A stretch of 42,814 bases of DNA from an uncultured Bacteroidia bacterium (lineage in GTDB: Bacteria > Bacteroidota > Bacteroidia > Bacteroidales > F082). The first letter of the stretch is position 1; every line of letters begins with the position of its first letter. Below the pieces are notes generated by a model. It saw only the letters and a list, made by a program, of their open reading frames with translations. It made no database searches and was not told the DNA's origin. Positions 34,496-42,814 of this stretch are shown one piece after another. The position numbers and the translations under genes were made by a program. The stretch lies in contig CACXXW010000018.1 in the NCBI GenBank assembly GCA_902771635.1, positions 1 through 42,814 on the forward strand. Direction: 5' to 3'.

Positions 34496-35176
34496 TCATG
34501 GCAAAGACCAATCAATCGGTTCAATACCATGTTCTACCAAATAACGGTTCGTTTGTGAGAAATGATGACAGCCAAAGAAACCGCGGCTGGCCGACAGAGG
34601 CGATGGGTGCACCGATTTCAGTATCAGATGCTTGAACGGGTCAATCAAGGCCTGCTTGGCAATAGCGTAGTTGCCCCAGAGGATGAAGACAAGGTGTTCG
34701 CGTTGCTCCGAGAGGGCTCGGATGGCAGCATCGGTGAACTGTTCCCATCCGTGATGCGAGTGCGAGGCTGCCTGACCTGCACGCACCGTCAATGAGGCGT
34801 TGAGTAGCAGAACCCCTTCCCTCGCCCACTTCTCAAGGTTGCCTGAGCGCGCCATGGGAACGCCAAGGTCATCGTGCAACTCCTTGAAGATGTTCTGCAA
34901 GCTGGGCGGAAAGGGCACGCCATCGGGTACCGAGAACGAGAGTCCGTGCGCCTGTCCTGGGCCATGGTAGGGATCCTGTCCCAAGATGACCACCTTCACT
35001 TTATCGAAAGGGGTAAGGTTGAAGGCGTTGAAAATCAACGGACCAGGCGGATAAACGGCATATTGTCGCTTCTCGCTCACCAAGAACGTTTTCAAGTCAG
35101 CGAAATAAGACGCCTCGAACTGCGGACGCAGCACTTGGTACCAACTTTCATCGATATTGGGTTTCTTTACTTCCAT
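34496..35176 (-). CDS. ung: Uracil-DNA glycosylase
   Basis: Ung removes uracil from DNA to start base excision repair. The family-1 motifs are present: [20 protein letters not shown] with the catalytic Asp and Tyr, [38 protein letters not shown] and [13 protein letters not shown] with the catalytic His. The 226-residue length is typical. It is a single cytosolic domain. Confidence 0.97.
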   Translation of the reverse strand: MEVKKPNIDESWYQVLRPQFEASYFADLKTFLVSEKRQYAVYPPGPLIFNAFNLTPFDKVKVVILGQDPYHGPGQAHGLSFSVPDGVPFPPSLQNIFKELHDDLGVPMARSGNLEKWAREGVLLLNASLTVRAGQAASHSHHGWEQFTDAAIRALSEQREHLVFILWGNYAIAKQALIDPFKHLILKSVHPSPLSASRGFFGCHHFSQTNRYLVEHGIEPIDWSLP

Positions 35177-35224
35177 CTTTTTTAGTTGTCAGTTGTTCAG
35201 ATATTCAGTTGTTCAGTTAGGGAG

Positions 35225-35292
35225 GCCTTTCGACAGGCTCAAGGACCTTGGCTTTTACGAAGGGTTAAGATGCCTGAGTTTGTCGAAGGCCA
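35225..35292. repeat. Intergenic copy of the CTTCGACAGGCTCAGG dyad
   Basis: The left arm (from about 35225) and the right arm (to 35292) are inverted copies of the repeat seen in the S9 peptidase and at 2397. A run of TCAGTTGTTCAG direct repeats lies just before it (35190-35218). The 195-nt gap otherwise holds only the promoter candidate of the small lipoprotein. Confidence 0.65.
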
Positions 35293-35344
35293 GTTTTATC
35301 ACAAAAAGTTGTGCAAATATGGCAATTTTTCGGAGAAAAATGCG

Positions 35345-35352
35345 TTACTTTG
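35345..35352 (+). promoter_or_regulatory. Probable -7 box of the small lipoprotein gene
   Basis: TTACTTTG differs at one base from TAnnTTTG; its 13-base context (TTACTTTGCAAAT) is the same as upstream of the TonB receptor. ATG follows at 35372. Confidence 0.45.
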
Positions 35353-35371
35353 CAAATCAAATTTGATTTCT

Positions 35372-35503
35372 ATGAAGAGAAAACTTGTCATCGCCCTGTT
35401 AATTGCCTTTGTTTCAGGCATTATTATGACTTCATGCGGGTCAAACAAAAGCTGTCCTGCTTACGGTGAGTCGCAAAACTTTGTCAAGGAGACGCGTTAT
35501 TAA
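35372..35503 (+). CDS. Small lipoprotein, 43 residues
   Basis: MKRKLVIALLIAFVSGIIMT followed by SCGSNK is a lipoprotein signal with Cys22 after the hydrophobic core. The mature part is only about 22 residues (CPAYGESQNFVKETRY at the end). I recall a similar tiny Bacteroidota lipoprotein with a conserved CPAYG core. The larger open frame from 35186 covers repeat sequence and is not supported. Stop at 35503 is followed after 25 nt by the next gene, so they are likely co-transcribed. Confidence 0.8.
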   Translation: MKRKLVIALLIAFVSGIIMTSCGSNKSCPAYGESQNFVKETRY

Positions 35504-35528
35504 TAACTAGGTGTTGGGAGGCATTGCC

Positions 35529-36326
35529 ATGACTGCCCTCAAACAACATCTATTACGCATTTTTATGCTCACGCTTTTCGGAGTGTGCGCTTTTTTATTG
35601 CCAGCCCAAAATATTGACATTCAAAGCGATGATGACAAACCTTTAGAGGAAAAGCTGGTCTACAACTATCAGAACACCTATAACGTGGCCATCCACACTC
35701 GGGGATTTGGTGCAGGATTCAAAATTGGCAAGATCAAGACCATAAACCTCACACGCAACTGGGAGGCCGAGGTGGTGTCGCTGCATTCGCTCAAGGAAAT
35801 CAAGACCTTGAACATCACCACCTACAATATGAGGCCCTTTGTCTACGGCAAGCTGAACTATGCCTATGTGGCGCGTTTCGGTTATGGCGAAGAGCGACGC
35901 ATCTTCGGCAAGCCCTACTGGGGCGGCATCGAAACCCGCTGGACCTACGAGTTTGGTGCCTCGTTAGCCCTGCTGAAGCCTTACTATTACTATGTCACCA
36001 TCTACAAGCAACTCGATGACGGTACTTTCTGGGAAACTTACGATGAGCAGACCTTCGACAATAAAGACCAATGGGTCGACGTGCTCGGCCGTTCTTCGTT
36101 CACCAAAGGCATTGCCGAGACCAAGCTCTCGCCTGGTTTTCATGCTTCATTAGGACTCAGCTTCGACTTCGCCAAGTCGCGCACCAAGGCGCAAGCCATC
36201 AACGTGGATGTCAAGGCGGAGTGTTTCCCTATGGGCATCTCCTTGATGGACTCAGAGCGCGACAGATGGCTTTTCATCACCTTCATGCTGTCGTACAACT
36301 GGGGATCGCGATTCAACAACTACTGA
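35529..36326 (+). CDS. Exported protein, possible outer-membrane beta-barrel
   Basis: The 265-residue protein has an N-terminal signal (LLRIFMLTLFGVCAFLLPAQ). The start at ATG 35529 is preferred to the GTG at 35511. The mature part alternates in amphipathic strands (VYNYQNTYNVAIHTRGFGAG, FVYGKLNYAYVARFGYGEER, ETRWTYEFGASLALLKPYYY) and ends LFITFMLSYNWGSRFNNY, consistent with a small outer-membrane barrel. I do not recognise the family name. Its position next to the small lipoprotein suggests they work together, which is an inference. Confidence 0.75.
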   Translation: MTALKQHLLRIFMLTLFGVCAFLLPAQNIDIQSDDDKPLEEKLVYNYQNTYNVAIHTRGFGAGFKIGKIKTINLTRNWEAEVVSLHSLKEIKTLNITTYNMRPFVYGKLNYAYVARFGYGEERRIFGKPYWGGIETRWTYEFGASLALLKPYYYYVTIYKQLDDGTFWETYDEQTFDNKDQWVDVLGRSSFTKGIAETKLSPGFHASLGLSFDFAKSRTKAQAINVDVKAECFPMGISLMDSERDRWLFITFMLSYNWGSRFNNY

Positions 36327-36372
36327 GAACGTGTCGTTTGCAAAAAATCCGAAAATTTTTTCCTCTTTTTAC

Positions 36373-36401
36373 TTGCAGCATTCAAAAAAAGCGTATTTTT
36401 G
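36373..36401 (+). promoter_or_regulatory. Promoter of tRNA-Gln
   Basis: TTG at 36373-36375 and TATTTTTG at 36394-36401 are 18 nt apart, and the tRNA begins 13 nt later. Confidence 0.75.
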
Positions 36402-36414
36402 CAGCCGATAACGA

Positions 36415-36487
36415 TGCCCAATGGTGTAATTGGCAACACGACTGACTCTGGATCAGTAAAGTCCAGGTTCGAACCCTGGTTGGGCAA
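36415..36487 (+). tRNA. trnQ: tRNA-Gln (anticodon CTG)
   Basis: The cloverleaf is complete. TGCCCAA at the 5' end pairs with TTGGGCA at the 3' end, with discriminator A at 36487. The D arm holds GGTGTAATTGGCAACAC, the anticodon stem ACTGA/TCAGT encloses CTCTGGA with anticodon CTG, and the T arm has CCAGGTTCGAACCCTGG. CCA is not encoded. CTG reads the Gln codon CAG. Confidence 0.95.
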
Positions 36488-36573
36488 CTTAAAACCAAAA
36501 CCGCTGTAACCTATCTTATGGCGGTTTATTTGTTTTAAATGATCTGAAATCATAAAACATAAAAACTAACACC

Positions 36574-37350
36574 ATGAAAAAACTAATTATGTTTATTTGT
36601 TGCGTCATCTTCGGACTTCAGTTCTGCCATGCGCAATACACTACTAAAAAATACACTGTCGCCGTCGCCGACTTCACTGGCAACTACGCTGAAGAAATGT
36701 TTAATGCCTGCCTCGCTACCATGCCGATATGTCGCGTGACGGTGGTCAATTGGAACGATGTGGCCGAAACCGACTTAGCCGATAATGTGGACTTTATCGT
36801 TACAGGTAACATAGGTGAAATCACCTCAGAGCCAAAGACGGGTAAACAAATACTCACTGGAACGGAATACACCTACTACTCTTGCAAGGTCAATTTCACC
36901 CTCGTAATGACCGATGCCAACACAGGCACCGTTGTGGCTACACGCACCAGTTTTTACACCAATACCGACCAAGATCCCGATAAAGCCATCAGCGATTGCC
37001 TCAAATTCTCAGACCAAGACCTGCGCCGACTGGTTGACAATGGTTGCATCATCAAAGTACCTATCCCGACAATACAGGAGGTGAAAAAGAACAAAGCCCA
37101 AACAGCCATCATTGATGCAGGGCCCAACATCGGCATTTGCGAAGGGCTCTATTTCGACATACAAGTGGAATCGGAAATCTCTGGCCGCACTTTTTACAAA
37201 ACCATCGGAGCAGCCAAAGTCAAGGAAGTACTCAGCGATGAACTTACCCTTTGCGAAATCACCAAGGGCGGCAAGGACGTCATGACTTATTTCAGCGAAG
37301 GTAGCACTTTAATCCTCAAGTCCAAGGAAGAACCCCTAATACATTTCTAA
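36574..37350 (+). CDS. Exported CsgG/LpoB-like protein
   Basis: A signal peptide (MKKLIMFICCVIFGLQFCHAQ) is followed by a domain resembling the CsgG/LpoB alpha-beta fold: KYTVAVADFTGNYAEEMF, then VDFIVTGNIGEITSE and YYSCKVNFTLVMTDANTGTV, the typical order of strands. About the last 80 residues (IDAGPNIGICEGLYFDIQVE onward) look like a second small beta domain. CsgG proteins form export channels, while LpoB-like proteins activate penicillin-binding proteins. Nothing distinguishes these roles here, and no lipobox cysteine or curli gene is nearby. The 258-residue gene follows the tRNA and ends in a good terminator. Confidence 0.7.
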   Translation: MKKLIMFICCVIFGLQFCHAQYTTKKYTVAVADFTGNYAEEMFNACLATMPICRVTVVNWNDVAETDLADNVDFIVTGNIGEITSEPKTGKQILTGTEYTYYSCKVNFTLVMTDANTGTVVATRTSFYTNTDQDPDKAISDCLKFSDQDLRRLVDNGCIIKVPIPTIQEVKKNKAQTAIIDAGPNIGICEGLYFDIQVESEISGRTFYKTIGAAKVKEVLSDELTLCEITKGGKDVMTYFSEGSTLILKSKEEPLIHF

Positions 37351-37402
37351 AGGTAATGGAATAACCTTCCAAGAGATAGCGTGTGATATCACAGCATAGC
37401 AA

Positions 37403-37435
37403 AGGGGCGGTCTAAAAGGCCGTCCCTCTTGTTTT
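37403..37435 (+). terminator. Rho-independent terminator
   Basis: A 10-bp GC-rich stem (37403-37412 with 37418-37427, including G-U pairs) with a TAAAA loop is followed by a T-rich tract. It closes the CsgG-like gene. The remaining 140 nt up to 37575 holds nothing that I can name. Confidence 0.85.
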
Positions 37436-37575
37436 TGATATGCCGGATTTTCACCAATGCCTTAAAAAAACTAACGTCATCCGTTCGTTCGGCTTGGCGT
37501 GATCCTCTTGGTTTTGATGTCCCTTTCTCTAAAGTAGATGTACCATTTGACATCGTTGCGATACTTTGGCAAAAG

Positions 37576-38691
37576 TCATATCTCCTTCTTATAAGCTCTA
37601 CGCCTCATGAAAGGTACGGTCTTGTAGTCGCCAAAGAGCGACTGGACTTTGTAGTTTTCTTCGAGTTGCGGGTTCATAATGATTTTGTCGATGCCGCGTC
37701 GGAGGCAGTTCTCGTGCAGATACTTGAACAGCAACAGCGGCACGCCCTTCTGCTGGCATGCGGGATCGACACCAATCATCAAAGCCTCCAAGGTGTCGTT
37801 CTTCTTCAATGCCCGCAGGATGCGAATAAAGCCGAAAGGGAGCAGGCGTCCATTGGACCGTTTCACCGCCTTCGACAGCGAGGGCACGCAGAAAAGGAAG
37901 CCGACAGGCTTATCTTCATCGTTGACGGCTAACGCCACAAAGTCCTTATCCAAGATTGGGACGTAGGTCTTCAGATAGTTGGCTATCTGCTTGTCTGTCA
38001 GCGGAGAAAATCCCATCAGCGGCGCAAAGGCATCGTTGTACATGTGAAATATCTCCATACCGTACTGTTTGCTCATCTGCTTCATGCTCTTGGGCTGCAC
38101 CACATGCACGTGGAAACGCTCCTCAATGAGGTGGGCGAACGTGTAGGTGGCAGGCATCTCTTTGTCGAGCATCAGCACGCGCTGCGTCCAGTCAACGTCT
38201 TTCACGAAACCCAACCTTTCGAGCATCTCGCCGTAGTAAGGGTAATTGTAGAGGCAAGTGAAAGGGCTAAGATTCTCATAGCCTTCGATGAGAAGGCCTT
38301 CCTTGTCCATATCAGTGAATCCCCACGGACCATGGATCTGAGTTCGTCCCCGTTCCTTGCCCCAGGTCGATACGGTATCCATCAAAGCACGCAGTACTTC
38401 CTCATCTTCGATGAAGTCGAGCCAACCAAAACGGACAATGCCTTGCTCATCATCAGCTTTGTGGTTGATGATAGCAGCCACGCGTCCTACAATCTCGTTG
38501 CCGCGATAGGCCAGGAAACAGTCGGCCTCGCAAAAGTCATAGGCACCATTCTTGGCAGGGTTGAAGGTGTCGTATTCATCGCCTTCGAGAGCGGGTACCC
38601 AATTGGCACTGTCTCTATAGAGTTTGAGGGGAAATTCCACAAACTTCTTCAGCTGGCAGTGGCTCTCCACCTTGACAATTTGTATGGACAT
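37576..38691 (-). CDS. GNAT-fold acyltransferase, candidate ceramide N-acyltransferase
   Basis: The 371-residue protein has GNAT-like blocks: EADCFLAYRGNEIVGRVAAI near residue 55, EALMIGVDPACQQKGVPLLL near residue 300, and the pocket region VALAVNDEDKPVGFLFCVPS. It is the last gene of a five-gene operon with serine palmitoyltransferase, an SDR, an acyl-activating enzyme and an ACP. In Caulobacter, bacterial ceramide synthase is, as I recall, a protein of this kind. By context it may attach the amide-linked acyl chain to sphinganine. The role is inferred and direct sequence evidence is limited to the fold. It starts 3 nt after the ACP stop. No signal peptide is seen. Confidence 0.8.
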   Translation of the reverse strand: MSIQIVKVESHCQLKKFVEFPLKLYRDSANWVPALEGDEYDTFNPAKNGAYDFCEADCFLAYRGNEIVGRVAAIINHKADDEQGIVRFGWLDFIEDEEVLRALMDTVSTWGKERGRTQIHGPWGFTDMDKEGLLIEGYENLSPFTCLYNYPYYGEMLERLGFVKDVDWTQRVLMLDKEMPATYTFAHLIEERFHVHVVQPKSMKQMSKQYGMEIFHMYNDAFAPLMGFSPLTDKQIANYLKTYVPILDKDFVALAVNDEDKPVGFLFCVPSLSKAVKRSNGRLLPFGFIRILRALKKNDTLEALMIGVDPACQQKGVPLLLFKYLHENCLRRGIDKIIMNPQLEENYKVQSLFGDYKTVPFMRRRAYKKEI

Positions 38692-38694
38692 TGG

Positions 38695-38937
38695 TTATCG
38701 GATTATGTTGGCACTAACGTAATCGAGAACCTCGCCCACAGTGTTGAACCTCGGGTTGCCTTCAAACTTAAACCCAAATTGGTTTTCGATGGCGAGACTG
38801 AGCAGCAGGATGGTGAGTGAGTCGAGGCCTAAGTCGCGCACTAACTGCGAGTCATCGTTGATGTTGCTGAAATCGGCGGCAGGCTTGATCTGCTTTAGGA
38901 TTTCTTTCATCGCTTCCAATATTTCTTCTCTTTGCAT
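38695..38937 (-). CDS. Acyl carrier protein
   Basis: The 80-residue acidic protein has the phosphopantetheine motif GLDSL, with Ser40 as attachment site, and typical four-helix ACP sequence (LVRDLGLDSLTILLLSLAIE). It is not next to fatty-acid synthesis genes but within the sphingolipid operon, so it is probably a dedicated carrier that feeds acyl chains to serine palmitoyltransferase or to the N-acyltransferase. It starts 10 nt after the stop of the acyl-activating enzyme. Confidence 0.94.
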   Translation of the reverse strand: MQREEILEAMKEILKQIKPAADFSNINDDSQLVRDLGLDSLTILLLSLAIENQFGFKFEGNPRFNTVGEVLDYVSANIIR

Positions 38938-38947
38938 AGCTTTGTCA

Positions 38948-40438
38948 TTATTGATTACGTGAAACTTTCATCGCACCAGTCCGTTTGAAATCCTCCTTGC
39001 GCACAGTAACTTTGCTGATGCGATGGGTTGTCGGCAGTGTCGCATTGACTTCATCAACCAACTTCTTGAAGTAGCCCTCCACCTCTTCCCAAGGCGTGTT
39101 GCCAAACTCTTCCATACGAGGCAGGATATCAATGGCAATCACCTTACGACCGTCCAAATCATCTTCCTTGACCAGACAGTCGCGAAGCTTGGCACATTTG
39201 TAGAACGGCTCCTCGATGCTTTCAGGGCTTACATTCTCGCCATTGGACAAAATGATAAGATTCTTGATACGTCCTACGATATACATATAACCTTCATCAT
39301 CGAAGCGCACGAGGTCGCCTGTCTTGATCCAACCGTCAGGAGTCAGGGTTTCAGCGGTCTTTTCGGGGTCACCGTAATAACCGAGGAAGACATTGTCGCC
39401 ACGGAACCACAGTTCGCCATCGACCACTTTGGCTTCTTGTCCGGGATAGAGCTTTCCGACCGACGTGGGCTTTTCCTTGACATCGATGTTGCCCGTTGTG
39501 AGGTTGGCACCTTCCGTCATGCCATAGCCGGCAAACAGGCTGATGCCCAGTTCATCAAACTCGCCAATCAATTTCGGCGGCACATTGGCGGCACCCGAGA
39601 TGATGAATTTGAGGTTGCCACCGAGGAAAGGTTTGCCGTACATCTTGACAAGGCCCAATAAGATTTCGCAGATGCCGGGGACGGCCACAAGGCAGGTCGG
39701 CTTGATCATCGGGAACTTGGAGATAGTCTCCTTGGTGTTGGCGGCGGCATACCATGCGCCACCTTCAAACAACACCGACAATGTGCCGCGAATCAGGCCA
39801 AACACATGGCTGAGTGGCAACACACTGGCGTAACGTTGACAACCTAATTGATGACCTGGAGCGTAAACGCCGTTCAATGCACCGCGCATCAAGGCCCTGT
39901 GAGGCAGGATGGCACCCTTCGGGGCTCCCGTTGTACCTCCCGTAAAGAAGATGGCGGCGGGGTCATCCTTGCCAACAACAGCAACAGGAGCTTTCTGGTC
40001 AGCCATATCAGTGATGGCGATCACGGTGCAAGGAGCGGATTTGGCGGTTTCCATGAAATCGGGACCGGCGGCAAGGACCTTCACACCGAACTTCATGCAG
40101 CATCCAGTCACGGCGGGAGTTGGCAACTGCGACGGCAAATTGATGGCCACATAACCCGCAGAGGTGACGGCAAGAAACATCTCTACCGCTTCCACTGTGG
40201 TATTGTCGAGGATGGCCACTTTGTCGCCCTTGGCAAGACCTAAGGCGTTGAGCAGCGCACGTTTGCGTGCAATAGCGTCACACATTTGTGCATATGTGTA
40301 AATGTTGACAGTATCGGAAAGAGCCGGCAAGTCTTTCCACTTGCCCTCAATCCATGTGACAAACTCAGGAATTGTCGGAATGTACTTCACCTGCGCAAGT
40401 TCATCGGCAGGCAACATGTCTTCAAAATAATTATTCAT
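38948..40438 (-). CDS. AMP-binding acyl-CoA/acyl-ACP synthetase
   Basis: The ANL-family motifs are clear: IFFTGGTTGAPKGAILPHRA (ATP P-loop), FAGYGMTEGANLTTGN, WIKTGDLVRFDDEGYMYIVG and IKNLIILSNGENVSPESIEE, with the C-terminal catalytic lysine in KRTGAMKVSR (Lys491). The enzyme activates a carboxylic acid as acyl-AMP and passes it to CoA or ACP. Next to an ACP and serine palmitoyltransferase, charging of the operon's ACP with a long-chain fatty acid is likely but inferred. At 496 residues it is slightly short for the family. Confidence 0.93.
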   Translation of the reverse strand: MNNYFEDMLPADELAQVKYIPTIPEFVTWIEGKWKDLPALSDTVNIYTYAQMCDAIARKRALLNALGLAKGDKVAILDNTTVEAVEMFLAVTSAGYVAINLPSQLPTPAVTGCCMKFGVKVLAAGPDFMETAKSAPCTVIAITDMADQKAPVAVVGKDDPAAIFFTGGTTGAPKGAILPHRALMRGALNGVYAPGHQLGCQRYASVLPLSHVFGLIRGTLSVLFEGGAWYAAANTKETISKFPMIKPTCLVAVPGICEILLGLVKMYGKPFLGGNLKFIISGAANVPPKLIGEFDELGISLFAGYGMTEGANLTTGNIDVKEKPTSVGKLYPGQEAKVVDGELWFRGDNVFLGYYGDPEKTAETLTPDGWIKTGDLVRFDDEGYMYIVGRIKNLIILSNGENVSPESIEEPFYKCAKLRDCLVKEDDLDGRKVIAIDILPRMEEFGNTPWEEVEGYFKKLVDEVNATLPTTHRISKVTVRKEDFKRTGAMKVSRNQ

Positions 40439-40468
40439 ATCTGCAATTATTGGTATATAAAATTGAAC

Positions 40469-41263
40469 TCATAGTTTGTAATATCCTCCGAGTATCGAAG
40501 CGAACCATTTGGCTGGCAAAACACGTTTCAATAACACGGAAAGCCGTTGCTCAAATGAGGCCACCACATAACCATATCGTGGATTCTTTTTTCGTAAAAT
40601 CCTACTGATTCTGCGCGCCAATACTTGAGGCTTCAGGCCTCCTGTCTCATCATGTTCCACCTTTGTCATCGATTCGGCATAACTCGTATAAATTTGCGAA
40701 GCCTCGGCATGAATTGTCTTTTTCCTGCTGCCGGTAAAGCCCGTAGAAAAATCGCCTGGACGCACGACAACCACCTTAATGCCAAACTGCTTCGTTTCCA
40801 ATCGCAACGCTTCACAATAGCCTTCGATGGCGAATTTGCTGGCGGAATAAAAACCTTGGAAAGGCAGGCCCATCAGTCCGCCTATGGAACTTATGGCTAT
40901 GATCTTCCCCGACCCTTGGTTACGCATATAAGGCAACACGGCCGTCACAAAATGCACAAGTCCCATGAAGTTGGTGTCCATCTGCTCCCTGATTTCCTCC
41001 TCCGAGGCAAATTCAACAGGACCACCGATACCCATACCTGCATTGTTGACCAACACGTCAATACGACCTTCTTGGTCAACCACCTGTTTTACAGCCTCTT
41101 TCACGGCATTACAGTCGCGGACATCCACTTTCAAGTAATGCACTCCAAGCAAAGGCTCCACCTCGCGACGCACAGTGCCATACACAATATGACCTTCTTC
41201 TGCCAACAATTGTGCAGTCGCTAAACCGAAACCTGATGAGATGCCTGTAATCAGAACAACCAT
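40469..41263 (-). CDS. SDR oxidoreductase, probable 3-ketosphinganine reductase
   Basis: A classical short-chain dehydrogenase: TGISSGFG for NAD(P) binding, VNNAGMG, then Ser126-Tyr139-Lys143 as the catalytic triad (IIAISSIGG, FYSASK). About 50 C-terminal residues beyond the fold (LARRISRILRKKNPRYGYVV, then SVLLKRVLP) may touch the membrane. It begins 2 nt after the serine palmitoyltransferase stop. That tight coupling supports reduction of the 3-keto product of that enzyme. The sequence alone cannot exclude another substrate. Confidence 0.88.
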   Translation of the reverse strand: MVVLITGISSGFGLATAQLLAEEGHIVYGTVRREVEPLLGVHYLKVDVRDCNAVKEAVKQVVDQEGRIDVLVNNAGMGIGGPVEFASEEEIREQMDTNFMGLVHFVTAVLPYMRNQGSGKIIAISSIGGLMGLPFQGFYSASKFAIEGYCEALRLETKQFGIKVVVVRPGDFSTGFTGSRKKTIHAEASQIYTSYAESMTKVEHDETGGLKPQVLARRISRILRKKNPRYGYVVASFEQRLSVLLKRVLPAKWFASILGGYYKL

Positions 41264-41265
41264 AG

Positions 41266-42501
<1,236 letters not shown>

Positions 42502-42559
42502 ATTATCATTTTAACGGTGACCACTCCGTGTCAACCGAAGAAGGCTCAACTTTCTTTTA

Positions 42560-42814
42560 TCATTTCCTGATTTGGAAGTCGTTGCCATGGAAAAACGATT
42601 CCCAGGTGCCGTCGGGATAAACGCGCTTTACGACAGGCACGCAATTGTCCCACTTCGAGACTCCCTCATTTGGCCCAAGTTGTTCGTAGCCCACATACAC
42701 CAAGGAGCCGTCGGCAAGCCATTGTGCCTTATAATCAGAGCAGTCCGTGTCTTCCAAAGCCACTTGATAGGTGCCGTCTGTACTTGAAACGCACAGCGGT
42801 CCATGGGGATAGTC
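42560..42814 (-). CDS. Unknown protein, C-terminal fragment
   Basis: The minus strand is open from the window edge to TGA at 42560, giving 84 residues of a longer protein that starts beyond the window. The sequence (DYPHGPLCVSSTDGTYQVAL, AQWLADGSLVYVGYEQLG, VKRVYPDGTWESFFHGNDFQ) is aromatic and beta-rich, like a surface or periplasmic domain. A GTG at 42763 is in frame but need not be the start. Not recognised. It points toward spt with a 103-nt gap, so a shared transcript is possible. Confidence 0.7.
   Translation of the reverse strand, partial: DYPHGPLCVSSTDGTYQVALEDTDCSDYKAQWLADGSLVYVGYEQLGPNEGVSKWDNCVPVVKRVYPDGTWESFFHGNDFQIRK

Noticed and set aside
35186-35371. Upstream extension of the small lipoprotein frame
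   Set aside because: The region holds direct repeats and a palindromic element, and the signal peptide begins only at 35372.
37382-37393. TGTGATATCACA as a CRP-type operator
   Set aside because: It is a short 12-bp palindrome just after a gene and before a terminator, with no promoter nearby.

Overview
The window looks like a chromosomal segment of a Bacteroidota member, most likely an uncultured Bacteroidales. Three things point there. Many genes are preceded by the Bacteroidota -7 promoter box TAnnTTTG. Secreted proteins carry C-terminal type IX secretion (T9SS) sorting domains. There is a TonB-dependent receptor with a carboxypeptidase-like N-terminal domain, and a bacterial sphingolipid operon. 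Shine-Dalgarno sequences are weak or absent. No transposase, phage gene, integrase or CRISPR array is visible.

Layout. 1-2.4 kb: divergent glycan genes, a GH13 amylase-family enzyme cut by the window edge and a secreted GH29 alpha-L-fucosidase. 2.4-8 kb (minus strand): a small CpcT/CpeT-like secreted protein, then a TonB receptor, an S9 (oligopeptidase B-like) peptidase and a 110-residue unknown, tightly packed. 8-11 kb: two divergent T9SS cargo proteins, one with an Omp28/thioredoxin-like head, then birA. 11.4-14.8 kb: pyrE, a Nudix hydrolase, coaD and a thioredoxin-fold lipid/periplasmic-type protein without redox cysteines. 14.8-16.5 kb: an AAA/DUF4143 ATPase flanked on both sides by short iterated repeats. 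16.6-23.3 kb: secA, pyrH, a GT-C membrane glycosyltransferase and frr. 23.3-28.5 kb: ddl, a PASTA protein, a T9SS cargo protein and an RluD-type pseudouridine synthase. 28.6-32.8 kb: a MerR regulator and an M23 peptidase divergent from alaS. 32.8-37.4 kb: a lipoprotein, rdgB, ung, a tiny lipoprotein, a possible outer-membrane barrel, tRNA-Gln(CTG) and a CsgG/LpoB-like protein. 37.6-42.5 kb: a five-gene minus-strand operon (GNAT protein, ACP, acyl-activating enzyme, SDR, serine palmitoyltransferase) that reads as a nearly complete sphingolipid/ceramide pathway. The right edge holds the 3' end of an unknown gene.

Most notable points. (1) Three essential genes carry deletions relative to their families: secA (about 16 nt, frameshift), alaS (about 14 nt, frameshift) and frr (about 36-40 codons, in frame). 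An assembly artefact is the first explanation to test. (2) A 64-bp inverted-repeat element, also present between genes elsewhere in the window, is translated in frame inside the S9 peptidase. (3) Four direct repeats with a 32-33 bp period sit immediately upstream of the ATPase promoter, and a second array with a period of about 20 bp sits just downstream of the gene. (4) The sphingolipid operon includes a GNAT protein that is a candidate ceramide N-acyltransferase.
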